Part shown: in pieces, positions 1 to 12,693 of the stretch | Numbering within the stretch: the stretch's first letter is position 1 | How the letters are laid out: each line of letters begins with the position of its first letter | Made by a program: the position numbers and the translations under genes | The notes under the pieces: model-generated | What the model was told of the DNA's origin: nothing | The model's database searches: none | The model's input: only the letters and a program-made list of their open reading frames with translations | Source of the DNA: Eretmocerus hayati | Lineage: Eukaryota > Arthropoda > Insecta > Hymenoptera > Aphelinidae | NCBI GenBank assembly: GCA_029851415.1 | Contig: CM056744.1 | Span: 70,798,172 to 70,862,171 of the forward strand | Direction of reading: 5' to 3' | DNA: 64,000 nucleotides

Positions 1-874
1 ACCATGCGACGTGCGTCGGCGTCTGGCGTCCACCGGGGAGCGAGACTAACCCTCTTGTATCACTAGGAAGCGAGGATCACGCAGTAGTATACGTCCGACA
101 ATCCGACATCAGGCTTGATCAGAGATTAGCTTGATGCTTTCGGAGGGGTACTGCGGAGTGTCGGTGACCAGGTCGAGGCCCGGGTGGCCCGGTAGGAATA
201 AACAGTCACCTTGGAAGCGTAATGATCAAGGTGTCTGTCGCAATTCTACTCGCACAGTGTGATGTAGTGTGATGTGAGGTATGGTATTATACACCTGGAT
301 TTGCGACCCTTGCATCAGGTTCACTGGGTTACACTCGTTGTCACAGCTTACATAACCTCGTTCTTCGCTCACTCACTGCTGATAATGGAGAGAAGTTGGA
401 TTTTCACACAACTTTGCGCACGAAATCGCAAAAAATCTTTGTGTCGAGCTAACTTCGGCGGACCCGTCTCAATCCCTGTTTTCTGAGGAGTCATGCAATG
501 TTGTTCTCCTGGACCTTGTACATTTGTACAACTCAAACCAGCCTAATTAGTTTCGGAACCTTGGCGTCACAACTCACAGCTCAGTCTCATTCAGGAGACA
601 TAACCGATGAGCATAGTGTGAGCTGCCTGCGGAGTATAAGTAATACTTTTTTTTATACTCGAACTTGAAAGTTGAATGCACTTTCGTGAACTTCGTGACT
701 TTGTGAAATGATGGACATATGTGATGACTTTATCTCTTTGTTTCTATTTGATGACTCTGTCCTTATTCGTGAAATCTAGATGTCGAGGATTTCTTCTGAA
801 TGTCTTGATGGCGAGTGTTTTTTGTCTTGTCTCTAACAGCAGTTCAACAAGATCTCGCTTCTGCGTAATCACCT
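1..874. other. no recognisable gene
   Basis: The first 480 bases are moderately GC-rich and the rest is AT-rich. Open frames here are short (84 codons or fewer) and none has a motif I recognise. No terminal repeat or RNA gene was seen. Confidence 0.4.
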
Positions 875-3153
875 CACTGAAAATGCTTACGTACGGCAGG
901 ACGTGCAGCAGAACTTCAGACGGGACGTGCGGCGGGACGTTGCGCCGCACGTCCCGCCGTACGTTCCGTAACTAGAAAGTGAGTGGCAAAATTGATTCTT
1001 TCGGAGTACATCTAAGAAAAACTGAAAAGAGATGACGGGTAATACTGAGGTAACGTATTGGGTACGGCGTATCATTAGGAAATTGTTATCTAGTTTTATC
1101 GAATAACATGAATGAGCTGATGGGTGCAAGGATTTTGTGAATACTAGACTAAGCAGGATTTGTATTCCTTCTCCAATTTGTGTACAATTGACTTGAAGTA
1201 TAATCCATGAACTGATGATTCGAGATGTCATTTATCATTTGTACCGCTTATCTGCGTAGAAGCGCGTTTATTCCATGGATCATTTTTTCATTTGACCATA
1301 ATCGACAAAACGTATGGAAAGCCGTTTGGTGTTAGTTCTAGAAGCAACGTTTTCGTTTGCTTCTCTCAAATTGATCTCTTCACTCTAGTCTAAACAATTG
1401 AAATCATATCTTGTTGATTGATTCTCTCGAGTATATCATCGATTTCCCATGCCGTATCCAAAGCGTTGATTCAGCATCATTCAGTATGACTCCTCTGGTA
1501 TTCTCAAATCTTTTCTCAGAGGGTCAATTTCACCACTCTCAACTTGAGGAACTTGCGGTAGGAAGATATCATAGTGGCAACGCCAAATAATCTAATTTAC
1601 TGATGTCATGATGATGATAGTCATAGTAGGAATTTCTCTCCAGTTCTACACCTCTTCAATGAAGAGTGTATCTTGTTATTTTCAGGAGTTAGAGTATGTC
1701 TTCCTTCAATTGATACTCTCCGATGAAATTTGTTGGCAAATGATCTATTCGAAATTTGGTGGGAGAGTTATGATGCTCCATTTTATTATTTTGGAGAAAC
1801 GATTTGTGAAAGGAGATGATATTGGATTGAGCTACTGTTACTTCCATTCTTACGAGCAATTTCCCTGTATCTTCGAGCCGGTCGGCTCAAAAGGTTATCG
1901 AGAATGTGGCTTATCGATCATTGATCAGTGATTGTACATATGAAATATACTTATAATGCAACAAATTCTATGAGTGTATGATCACGACACCATGTTATAG
2001 TACCCTTCAAATCAAGTGAAAGATCCAATGTGAACGAACAAATTCAGTTGTAATCATCATGTGCTGCATATACCATAAATCTTTCGGGATTTCGGGAAAA
2101 CATGAATATGAAAATCGATTCTTCAGAAGAAAAAATCTTGGCGCCGGGCGGCCAACTCTATCATTGATCTCATGCTACCTCCCGGGCGCCTGCCTGGTGC
2201 CCGCCTGGGTGGCCGCCCACTTTTAGTGGAGTGACAGCGGGTCCTTCCGCAATGATCAACATTGTGAATTTTGTATACTTGAGATATATTTCCCCAATCA
2301 TAGTTGGGAACCGTAGTTAAACGATTGTGCCGTGCGATAAGATTCTCATCCCCTTGAGGATTCTAGACTCATACTAATGAAGAAACTGTCGACAGAGCTC
2401 TCATTGATTTTTTTACACATGCGATTTATTGTGATAAGTGATTTTTATATATTGTGTCATCTGAATCTGCTGATTGATCCATTGATTCTCTTGTGATTCA
2501 TCTTCATAACGACGCATTTGCATGCACATAATCTGTAAGATATGATTGAATAAAATGAGGAACTATAACATTTTCTAAAATTGCGATTCTTATTCTCCGC
2601 GAGATACAATACCAGGAATGAATTCAAAAATTTATTTTCAGATCCCAGAATGTGGATAATGAGATTACTGATGATTGAATTCGCGTTTCTCCCTCAATTT
2701 GAGGACATATGATTTGATACATAATTCATCAACTGATGATTGATGATTTGTTTATCTTCAAGGTCTGATTTGTCGCACTCCTTTGGACAGAATAGCTTTC
2801 ATCCCAAGAATGATGACTTATCCATATCACTATATTGACAAAGGGATGGTAACTGTTCAATGTTCGATTCACTCGAGTATACCTTCAATCTACTACGCCG
2901 TACATGATACGTTACTCCAGTATTATCCGGTATCTCAATCTTAGTCTTTCCAAGATGCATCTCAAAGAAGTCAACTTTGCCACTCACTTTCTAGTTACGG
3001 AATGTACGGCGGGAAGTCAGACGGGACGTGCGGCGGGAGGTAAGGAAGTCGACCATATCGGGCACCACCCGCCGGACGTCCGGTGGTACGTCCCGCCGCA
3101 TGTCCCGTCTGACGTCCCGCTGCACGTCCCGCCGTACGTGAGCACTGTCAGTG
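875..3153. mobile_element. foldback element with GC-rich subterminal repeats
   Basis: Two inverted arms bound this 2.3-kb stretch. The left arm starts at CACTGAAAATGCTTACG and the right arm, read on the minus strand, starts at CACTGACAGTGCTCACG. Both arms continue with a GC-rich block (about 890-970 and 3000-3140) of direct and inverted copies of GGGACGTGCGGCGGGACGT-like words. They then share the anchor TAACTAGAAAGTGAGTGGCA (972 on plus; 2997 on minus) and diverge over the next 150-200 bases. The core is AT-rich apart from a GC-rich hairpin-prone patch at 2140-2220 with GGCGGCC and GCCCGCC words. No transposase frame is visible, so it is non-autonomous. I found no target-site duplication, so the superfamily is unassigned; the CACTG end alone is not enough. 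Confidence 0.6.
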
Positions 3154-3398
3154 GGGCAAGTTGGATGCAAGGTTGCATCCAAATATCATGGGATTGCTTT
3201 CTTGCAAGCGACGAACCATCTCTCCTGTTCCTATATAAGGCTGATGAGTGACAGAACCTCCAAATAGCGTTAAGTTATGTAATGCGATGATATGTTAATG
3301 TGATCATGATTAGAATAAGTATTGGATTGTATTGAAACCTTAACTGTAATGTGAGTGATGTATATGTAAGACGTTGGTTTGTAATAATGACTGAAAGT
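3154..3398. other. spacer
   Basis: AT-rich sequence between the foldback element and the 164-bp tandem repeat. Nothing recognised. Confidence 0.35.
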
Positions 3399-3890
3399 CA
3401 GTATTGAGGTCGATTGAGGCGGGTTGAGTTCTCGATGTTTCCAATACTGGAAAACAGTATTGGAATCGATTGAGGCAGATAGGATCTCGAATCTCCAATA
3501 TTGATATCCAGCATTCAAATCGATTCAGATGAATAGGATATGAAGACTCCAATCCATCCACTCAGTATTGAGGTCGATTAAGGCGGATTGAGATCTCTAT
3601 GTTTCCAATACTGGGAAACAGTATTGCAATCGATTGAGGCAGATAGGATTTCGGAATTCCAATAATGATATCCAGCATTCAAATCGATTCAGATGAATAG
3701 GGCTTAAGGTCTCCAATGCTCCCAGTCAGTATTGAGGTCGATTGAGATGGATTGAGATCTCGATGTTTCCATTACTGAAAAACACTATTGGAATCGATCG
3801 AAGTAGATAGGACCCATAGCATGTCAATGCTTTTTAATGGCATTGACACAGATTGGAATCGCGATATTCTATCGAAGGAATCAGCATTCA
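3399..3890 (+). repeat. tandem repeat, 164-bp period, three copies
   Basis: The phrase CAGTATTGAGGTCGATT recurs at 3399, 3563 and 3727, giving an exact 164-base spacing twice. Each unit also holds CAGTATTG..AATCGATTGAGG and CCAGCATTCAAATCGATT. The third unit is more diverged and fades after about 3890. Within each unit CCAATACTGG and CAGTATTGG are partly inverted copies. The open frames over this region follow from the repeat and are not genes. Confidence 0.8.
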
Positions 3891-4606
3891 TATAGGTAGG
3901 AGATTGACTTCCGAATACTGGCAGTAAGTATTGAGATTGATTGGCAATCTCACTTTCAATGCGAAAAGTCTGCATTGGTGAAGATTGGTCTATAGTGTTC
4001 GAATCATGATCAACATCATTGATCGTTATTGAACTCCAATCTTTCTCAATCGTGAAAGTCATGTTTCAAATTCATCATAAGATTCTAAATTCGGAATGAT
4101 TGGATGTATTCCAATCGAATCCAATCAAACTTTTGCAGCAGGGATGTTAGAGGGAGTGAGTAGACACAAGAGGGTGCAGTTCGAGACTTTCCCCGAACTA
4201 CATAATTTTTCATTCAATTTCATGAGATTCATGAATTCATACAATATGATAACCAATCAGATTAATATTATACTAGAGAATATAATATGAGTATCACAAC
4301 CGTAGACTATATATCTATCTTAGCTAACTATGTTGTGACTTGGTGATCCACTGGAGCCTAATGCTTTATTCAATAAATTTTCCTCAAATGATAAGAGCGA
4401 AATTCCATTATTTCACAAGATTTCAACTTCAATCACGTTTTCGATTCGCTCTCAATCTAACTGCTTACTGGCGAAATCTCGATGGAAAACTTTTGTATGA
4501 AAATTGCGGTGTTTCGAATACCGATTTATCATCCTCGCTTCGTGTTTGAGTGACGGAATCGAGTCAGAAAGGGGGAGTATATTATGTTCGGAGTGGAATA
4601 GTATAT
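3891..4606. other. no recognisable gene
   Basis: AT-rich sequence with a few more diverged CCAATC/GATTGG words near 3960-4130 that may be decayed continuation of the 164-bp repeat. No gene recognised. Confidence 0.35.
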
Positions 4607-5932
4607 TACGCAACGATGTCGAAAAGTTGGATTTACGCACGCGTGAAAATCTTTACACACGACTGTGAGTCTTTACGCACTGGTGAGATTCTTCACGCAC
4701 GAGCCGCGTAGCGGCGAGTGCGTAAAGTATCTCAAGAGTGCGTGAAGATTCACATCTCGTCTGTAAAGGTTTTCCGAGTGCGGAAACCTTTCGACAGAGT
4801 TGCGTACGATATTTTTCGAAATTTTGTGCGGAAAGTTAGTATTCTGTCAGGCACCCCAGACGTCAGTTATCAAATCGTGATCGGGGCAGGTGGGGGAAGA
4901 TGGCGTAGAGCGGGGTCCAGAGGTGGCAGCCCCCGCCGGGGGGTTCGGGGGGCGGAGCCCCCCGACTGAAAAAAAATTCTGAAAATGTATCAGAATTAGA
5001 TCTTTTGTTTGATATATCATATGTTACCGCATAGTTTGAAAATATCGATCTCAATTCTCAAAAGTACTAATAGTGGACAAGATTCGAAGTATGTGAGTTC
5101 ATAAGATATCATCAATTCTGAATTTCGAGGAAAATTTTTATAGAGTTTTATTAATAGCGTCAAGGACGGGCAAAAATGAATCAACGGGTTGATGGAATAA
5201 TATGCTATTTCTATGGTTCAATAGAAAAAACTTGGACGATTATAATGATGATAATAATGTTCTGAATACACGGGATAGAAAGCGATTTCGGAAGAAGAGA
5301 ACCTATGGATTCTTCCTTATAAACAAATATGAATACATCACCGACACTCTTCATTGAGGCGAAGTATCCGAAGAGTGAATTTACATTTCCTTTGGACGTA
5401 CAGTCCAAGGTAGATTTCAAACCACCGAAACCACGGTGGAAGCACTCCAAAAAGCTCTGAGTCGTATATATTGTATTGAACTCAATTAAATTCATAATCC
5501 ACCGAAGTGAACTATTTCCATGTTCAATCCGATGGCCGACCAAGATATTTCAATCGTATAGACTTATCAAGAGAGCAAGATTGAGAATAACAATTCAGAG
5601 AGCTCATAAGTATTCATTCTATCGAGTGAAATAAATCATTAACACTTGCTTTGGGCAGATTCAAATAAACGATTGGAGCACTCCGATTCTACAGAATTAA
5701 GACAGAGATCATTTTGCTAAACAACGCAGAAACTTCAAGAGATGTTGTAGAATATCAGGCGAGAAAGAAAATACGGCAGTGCGTAAAGATACGTAGCGGT
5801 GTGTAAAGACATACCTTACGCACTGTTGGTGACTTTACGCACAGGTCTTTACGCATTCCGTGCGCAAAAATTCCTTTACGCACGGAAAAATGTTCCTTAC
5901 GCACTAACTTCACGCACATGATTTCAAAAATG
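4607..5932. repeat. segment bracketed by clusters of the TTTACGCAC word
   Basis: Two clusters of one short word in both orientations lie 1 kb apart. The left cluster (4607-4850) has TTTACGCAC at 4633 and 4672, TTCACGCAC at 4690, and GTGCGTAAAG and GTGCGTGAAG at 4718-4745, plus degenerate copies. The right cluster (5775-5920) has GTGCGTAAAG, GTGTGTAAAG and six forms of TTTACGCAC, CTTACGCAC or TTCACGCAC. Such paired subterminal clusters are usual in DNA transposons whose transposase binds many short sites. No clean terminal inverted repeat or target duplication was found, so the element call is inference. Confidence 0.5.
4926..4968. other. GC-rich hairpin with G-runs
   Basis: CCCCCGCCGGGGGG is followed by GGGGGGCGGAGCCCCCC. 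This gives nested GC hairpins and several runs of six G or C, unlike the AT-rich surroundings. It could form a stable stem or a G-quadruplex. Confidence 0.5.
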
Positions 5933-7118
5933 TAACTCTTCATCACAGAGGTCGAAGGAGACATGATCAGATGAGACTGACACGTCGATCTGGGCTCCAG
6001 TTTTGGGGTCAGAGCGATGCTCAGATCAGAGGAAATCCAGCAACATGTTTCAGGAGAAAGGTGTTAGTGTTGTGTTGTTTTTTCACAATAGCTGGGCAAC
6101 AGGGAGTCACACTCTGTCGCACTCGGGAATGAGAAACCCAGCTCCCATATGAGCCAAGGCATTATATGTTGTTGCAACTCGTAAAAGTGTGGTGTGGTAT
6201 TTTTTGAGCATGTGTGACGAGGATGATTCGATATTTTTCTCTTCAGGAAAGCTTTGAATCGGATTCTATGCTGAGAGATTAACGCGAGAATATTTGATTC
6301 CTAATAAATAAGAGGGAACGACTTGAAATCCTTTAGTGATATCGAATTCATACGCATATTCGTGAATTATTTGTAGTTCGATCGGGAGAACGATCGGATC
6401 GATTCTAAAGATCCTGAAATGTTTTGGATATTCCAAATTTTCTGGGATATATCTGGAAACTGGCAGACGATCTTGATTTCCTTAATTCGTGATCAAACAA
6501 ATTGAAAATTAGAGATTTTCAAAGATGGAATCATCTTCAAAAATTCGATTTCTCGAATGAATAATGAAATTGAACATGTTTTTCGGGGAGATATCAAAAG
6601 ATTTCATATGATCGAAATATGTTGTCTAGAAAATCGTGGTTTAAATTATGGAATACACTCTTCTTGATTCCGAAATTTTAAGTTGTACTAGAAGATGACA
6701 CAGCTTAGCACTCACATATGATTTCTTGGAAGATGTCTTCAATCTTACTTTGGTGGGGTCTTCTCGTTCCTCTTCAAACACGCCATCCTTTCTTCTGCTG
6801 TGATACGAGTAATTATGTTATAGTTCTTCAGTGTTGTCTCATCGAAACGACCTTGAATGATTCGTAATTGATAACGTTTTTGATTTCTCCTTTGTACACT
6901 CCGAATCGATTCTAGTCTGTGGAACAAATTAGGATACATTATGAAATTTTCAAGATCTGAATAGAGATTTATATGATGAATTGGTAGGTGTATGTATTGC
7001 TTTCTATAGTATTGTGGAGTACACATATGGAGGGTCAAATGTCATGTGACGTGAGTGAATGACTGTATGAAAACGATTAATGGTTTTCTTATGAAAGAGA
7101 TCATGTTTGACATATATA
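5933..7118. other. no recognisable gene
   Basis: AT-rich, with no open frame over 100 codons and no repeat I could define. The 97-codon minus-strand frame ending near 6745 has no recognised motif. Confidence 0.35.
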
Positions 7119-8216
7119 TGTTACGTGCAAAGTCCGAGATTGTGCACTGTGGGGAGTGCACAATGATGGTTTGTGCAAAGCTCGATATATTGAGATCTAC
7201 ACAGAAGATCGGTGTGTATTCTGCGGTGTATAAAGATGAGTCGGGAAATTGCTAATAACAATGATTCAAATCATGTTTACAGCAGTCAGTCTCGCGAGGC
7301 CAATCACATCGACACTTATTCGAGTTACAAAATTATGGATCCAAATAGCGCTGATTCATTTCGGGATGATTTTATTTCTAAACTCAACTCAATCATATTG
7401 AGGGTTAATAGTAGTTTGATTGAGAGTGCAGTGGACTATCAAAATCTTATCGCAAGTGTCCTAGCTGCCAAAAATAAAGAGAAAGTCGTTGCTTGACTAC
7501 AGGAGACTGGCACGATACGATGTATTGACTGTTGGCGATACATTACGATTGATCATGCCAATGAAAGCAGGTGACGAGAGTGACGTAAAATACTACGTGC
7601 AAAATTCAGAAATTTTTGATATTCTGATAAAAATTCACGTTGAAACGGAACATGGAGGATTTCACAAGATCAATAACGCCGTGATAGCCAAATATGCTAA
7701 TATAACTAGGTTCATTAGATTGTAAGAACAAGTGACCAAGAGTTATAAGTATTTTATCTCCAAAATCTCTCGCTATATCCAATAATTATCCTCGTATGAA
7801 TTGACGATCGATGATTTTCACAGAGACTATTGTAATTTTAATCTTGTAAGAGAAAATTGTCTTTCATTGTTCAATTCTCATGACGCATTTCTCATATTAA
7901 ACGTATTCACAATAAATCAGTCTCAGCATTATTCATTCTGATTTTGAAGACACCGTTGGCATACTATATCGAGTACAATTTGCTCGAGTATGAGTAAACA
8001 TTGGAAGAAGAATCGACTCTTCATGTCGCTCATTGTGTGTCAGAAATTCCCCGACTCACCTCTATACATCGCAGAATACACACTGATCCTCTGTGTAAAA
8101 CTCAGTATATCGGGCTTTGCACAACGCGAGTTGTGCAGAGTCCGATCCACCGGGCTCTACACGAAACACCGTTGTGCCCTCCCCGGAGTGCACAATTTCG
8201 GACTTTGCACGTAACA
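7119..8216 (+). mobile_element. Ginger-like non-autonomous element, 4-bp TSD TATA
   Basis: A 1,098-bp element with arms of roughly 120-150 bases. Both ends begin TGTTACGTGCAAAGTCCGA (7119 on plus; 8216 on minus) and continue with GTGCAC..GGGGAG..GCACAA and TACACAGA..ATC.GTGTGTATTCTGCG. TATA flanks both sides (7115-7118 and 8217-8220), consistent with a 4-bp target duplication, although the local sequence is AT-rich. The core holds a broken KRBA2-like integrase fragment. Ginger elements are known to have TGT.. ends, 4-bp duplications and an integrase-type transposase, so this looks like an internally deleted Ginger derivative. Confidence 0.65.
7335..7725 (+). pseudogene. KRBA2/Ginger-type integrase N-terminal fragment, frameshifted
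   Basis: The first frame begins at the ATG at 7335 (MDPNSADSFRDDF) and runs through an N-terminal segment ending AAKNKEKVV. The reading then moves to another frame at about 7490 and continues RRLARYDVLTVGD to a zf-H2C2-like stretch with IHVETEHGGFHK and KYANIT. This order (helical N-terminus, YRLL.RYDVL-type linker, H..HGG..K zinc-binding half, KYANIT) is what I know from KRBA2-like integrase proteins. The reading stops just before the expected CxxC half, and the catalytic DDE core is absent. It cannot encode a working integrase. What remains is the captured 5' part of an autonomous partner's gene. Confidence 0.6.
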
Positions 8217-9039
8217 TATACACTCCTCAGTTGTTATTATCAAATAAATCGAGCTTATAAGGTACGATATGATCATGCGATGTGTTACATGAAGTAGTTT
8301 TCGGCGAGAGTTGATAGTTCGTGAATATATTTAAAGTAGCCGATGGTTAAAAATGTCATTGGAACTGATTTAAAAGTGAGCACGAGATCGCGTTATTCAT
8401 TGCGTAGATCATGGAAGATTTCATAATAAAAAAGAATAATAATACGCGACTTTGTGTTGTGTTGAATAGTTCTATTGTGATGGACATACTAATAGAGATC
8501 GTGAGAGTATCCGAATATTTCTCATCGAACGCGGTGGATGATGTCGATAATAATTACCTCACTTGAATTAGCTCGATAGTGAAGGCGACTTACCATGGAT
8601 TGTAATTTCCTGCTTTTCACATCTTATTCTGCGTTACTGGTGGTGAGGGAATGGACTGGTATGCCTTTATACCTTCCCAATTTTTCTTTTATCGTTGGCC
8701 CTTAAGTTCTGCTCTTGTTGATTTTCTTCATGGTATGTGATTAGAGTGGAACATCGTCTTGGAAGTCTGTGAATTAGGAATTGAGTTATGGATGGTAACA
8801 TGTTTTGAGGGCAAGAAATTATTCGAATGAGATATGAAGTTCATTCATATATTATTAGTAACATGTATCGCTTAGTGCCCATGATTGGTTATTGTAAGAC
8901 TCTTTCCACATTTCTTAGTTAAGCTGATGGAAGGGTGCGATCAATTGAACTATTCACGCTTCTCATTAGTGGCTATATTTGACGTTTATCTTAGTTGTGC
9001 GAGTTTAGTCGCGGAGTGAACGATGGAATGGGATGGGAG
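8217..9039. other. no recognisable gene
   Basis: AT-rich sequence without a convincing open frame, repeat or RNA gene. Confidence 0.35.
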
Positions 9040-11240
9040 CGATGCAAAAACTCACGTGACCATGCAGTTATGAAGATCACATTATGATTTGCCACAAAGT
9101 GGAGGTTTTTTGGGAGTTTTTGGAGAAATTTATGCAGGAAGGAAAAATTTTCTATATTCTTGTCTTTCCGAAATCGCGCGAAATTTTTTTTGAATTTTCT
9201 TTTTTTTCATCTTTATTTATCCCAAATTGCTAAAAATTATGACATCGGAATAATGCAAGAAATCGCGTGACTATGTGGTTATGTGAACCACATGGAAATA
9301 TGCCGCAGATTGGGAATTTTTGGGAAAATTCATGCGAAAAAAAAAAATTTTTTTTATTTTTGTCTTCCCAAAATCGCGCAAAATTTTTTTAAATTTTCAT
9401 TTTCCATGTACTTAACCGCTCAAAACCTCGTAAAATTTTCAAATCATGTATGAATCGTGTTTTTAGACAGTTGAAACCGAGTAAAGTCCGATATCTTCGT
9501 TTTTCTTACACGAATTTATGATAATTTCAAATTTGATGAGGGAGTCTCAAGATAATTGAGCACGTGCGATACGGGGTATTAAAACTGACAATTTTTGGAC
9601 TAACATTTGCTACTTATATACAGATATTGAATTTATTGCTCACGTGCTCTCGTGTTAATTCCTTTTTAAATAACTTGATGGATGAATCATCGCAGTCTAT
9701 CCTTGCCCCTCTTGATGACTCGTTCGAGCGAGCGTGTGTTGTTACGACGGGACCAACAGGATGACTGCAAGCTGCATCGAGATCTTGTATCACTGACGCT
9801 TTCCCACTCATCTTCAATTGCTGAGCCGGCTTCGTTTCCCGCGGCGTGCACGTGGAGTCGCGGCAAGAGTCGAACTACGATTGTAGCTTGCGCAAGAACG
9901 TGGGTTTTTTAACTCCACTCCCTCCATCGACTGTCGCGTATATAACTCTTTTGACACACACGTCTGCTTGCACGGGGTGTTCAGCGAAGACTGAGAAATG
10001 GCGCCGAAGGGACTACTATTAAGTGCCGCCTCATATCTCTCCAATTATTGCGTCTCATGATGTCCTTCGATATGCAGATGTGTACGCAACAATGGGACAC
10101 GTAAGACTGCGAGCTGATGGAGGAGTGTTTTTGACTGAGTGATTTGCGTTCCTCATTGGCATCTACATAGGAAGTTTTTCTTCGTCGTACGAGTTTCGAC
10201 GCGGAGTGAACGCCAAAATGACATTTTGAAGACACAAAAACTCACGTGACTATGCGTTTATGGAACTCACTTCATATGACGCAAAGTGGGAATTTTTTCG
10301 GGAATTTTTGGAAAAATTCACGAAGAAAAAAAAATTTCTTCTATTTTCGTCTTCCCGAAATCGCGCAAAATTTTTCTGAATTTTCATTTTTTTACGAGAA
10401 CGTGCATCTTCTATCAGCTCCTTTTCTCCACTCATTACTGCGTCGTATAATTTTTTTTGACATGCTTGTTGATTCGCATGGGGTTTTACTGAATACTGAG
10501 GAGTGGCACGAAAGTTTTACTACCAATAAGGGGAGGTCCAACCTTGCGGGTTCTGGATTCGTTTTAACCTCTCTACTCCATCTTGATTTGGTGAGAAATA
10601 AAGGTATCTGAGAAGATTTAGTCCCATAGGCCTCTTATCCCGAGATACACCTAAGAGGGGTAGCATTGTTAGTATATCTATACACACAATTTTTATTATG
10701 GGCCTAAATTGGCAATGTTGATCCTCATAGCTGTATTTCGGAGTAGAAGGTCCATGGGATCAAATTCTTGGGAATACCCTCATTTTGCACCAAATTAGAT
10801 GATTCCCAGAAATTCATCAGGATGCGTGTTTCGCAAGGTTGAACTTCCCTTTGTAAGCGTTTTCTTTTATTCATTTGATTCAATTCATTGCGTCGTATAA
10901 TATCCTCCGGCGCTCAGTTGTTGTGGCAGGAGAGTAAAGGAGATTGCGTGGTGATGTAAGAGTGCATCCCAACGAGCAGTTTGAGTTTTTAACTGATTGT
11001 CACGTTTGATGTTCCTTCTCTCGTTTTATTTCGGTCGAGAGGAAGCATCAATATGACAGTGTAATGATGTCAGAAATCGCGCTACTATTCGATCATAAGA
11101 ACCACAATAAGATATGCTGCAATATGAGAATTTATCGAAAATTCTTCTAAGAAATCATGACGACGAAAAAGATCCTTTGTATTCTCGTATTCTTGAAATT
11201 GTACAGTTTTCTAAGAAATTTTTTCATCATTTCGTTCTCT
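9040..11240 (+). repeat. irregular AT-rich repeat family, about four copies
   Basis: One module recurs near 9046, 9263, 10240 and, more diverged, 11060. It reads CGCGTGACTATG, then GGTTATG..AACCACA, then TGGGAATTTTTGGGAAAA, an A/T-rich run, TCTTCCCGAAATCGCGC and AAAATTTTT. Two larger copies also share an upstream GTCGCGGAGTGAACG-like box (about 9010 and 10199) and a GCGTCGTATAAT box (10440, 10890). The spacing is irregular, so this is a dispersed family or a decayed array. The 76-121-codon frames here are shadows of the repeat. Function unknown. Confidence 0.55.
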
Positions 11241-12693
11241 CAAATTCGTGTAGAATTCCAGAATAACTAATCTTAGTGTTCTCAGTTCGTCGGAGTCGCA
11301 GAAAGTCTGACTCACCTGTTTTTTCTTGACATGAGTTCGTTGATTCTTTGAAATTCCATGGTCAATTACAAAGATATGAGTCATTCTTTTCAATATCGCC
11401 AGGTTTTGTGTCGGGGGGTCGGGGATTTTTTTGAAACTCTAGGTACATGTTGTATCTGATGGGAGAAGATTAAAAGCACAATCCTTAGGTCCTGGCAGTC
11501 ATCCGTGTGAGTTTGGCGTTCATTGTCGTTTTTAACATTCGTAAAAAATTCAATTTCTCGACTTCTTGATTGATTTTTCACTCACATAGAAACAGATAGA
11601 AAGAGTATCCAACACACATAATTTGACGTGGAATGAGCTGAATATTACGAAAAAAATACTCTTAGATCCGTTCAAGGTGAACATAACCTGAAAAAAGTGG
11701 TTTCTTCCAGAAAAATCTAGTTTTCTAGCCTCGTGCCTGATTTTATCTCAAATTTGATAGTTTTATCGAAAACCCCGTCGAATTTTGAGTCGAAATCCAC
11801 TTTTTTCAAAAATTGGGCTGAGGACGGGGTTAGCCATCGTAGTAATAATTTTAGTAACAGGATCGTAAATATAGCGTTGAATTGTTCGTTCAGGCAGGGA
11901 TACTTATAACACCAGAAACTCAAATATTGGGCTAGAAGTAGCGCATTGACGAAACAATGACTCTGAGAATTCGGTAATGTGAGAGAGTGTGTAATAGGGA
12001 TATGGGCAAATCCCAGAAACTTCTCACTCTCGTGTAATCACTGTATTTCCCTGAGTTCTCACTTCTGGCCTCGGAAATATCCTTTGGACATGATTCGAGG
12101 TATGATTTTGAGTCAATACTATGAATAAGAAATACTTATGAAGGCCATTTTCAAATACGTAGTTACGACTTTTTCCCGCATTACGGTCGAAAAAGAATGG
12201 ATCATAGATAATTCCAATGAATGAACGATTACTCTGATCCACTCCGTCGTAGAAATATTAAGGAAGAAGAAAATTGAAGATCAAAAGTAATCTATTGATT
12301 CCTGTGTTCAGGATATTCTTTCTGTGCTTTTAATTGGGGCTTACGGGAGACGAAATAACAACTCTTATTTTTTCAGTTGAACACCTGTAGTTTTGACGGA
12401 TATGATCTGATCGTAGAAATTTCTAACGAAATCTTGTAGCTTTTATCAAGATTTTCATGTTCTTCTTTTGAAAGTCCCCTGTACGACCTTGCCGGTCCGA
12501 ATGAGGATCGTGAGAAGGGAAATTCCTATCGCATGAGCCGCTTACGGAGATACCGTATCACATAACTGTTATATTCGCTCTTGCTTTGTTCTAGTGCGAA
12601 AACGCATGGGAAAATGTTATAACACGTAATTTGCACGAAAAATGATGTCATCTTTTGGAAAATGCTATCGGATTTTTGCTCGAAAGTGACTTA
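11241..12693. other. no recognisable gene
   Basis: AT-rich DNA with open frames of 72 codons or fewer and no recognised motif. Confidence 0.35.

Noticed and set aside
875..3153. Chapaev or Transib assignment from the CACTG end
   Set aside because: Neither a 4-bp nor a 5-bp duplication could be found at the flanks.
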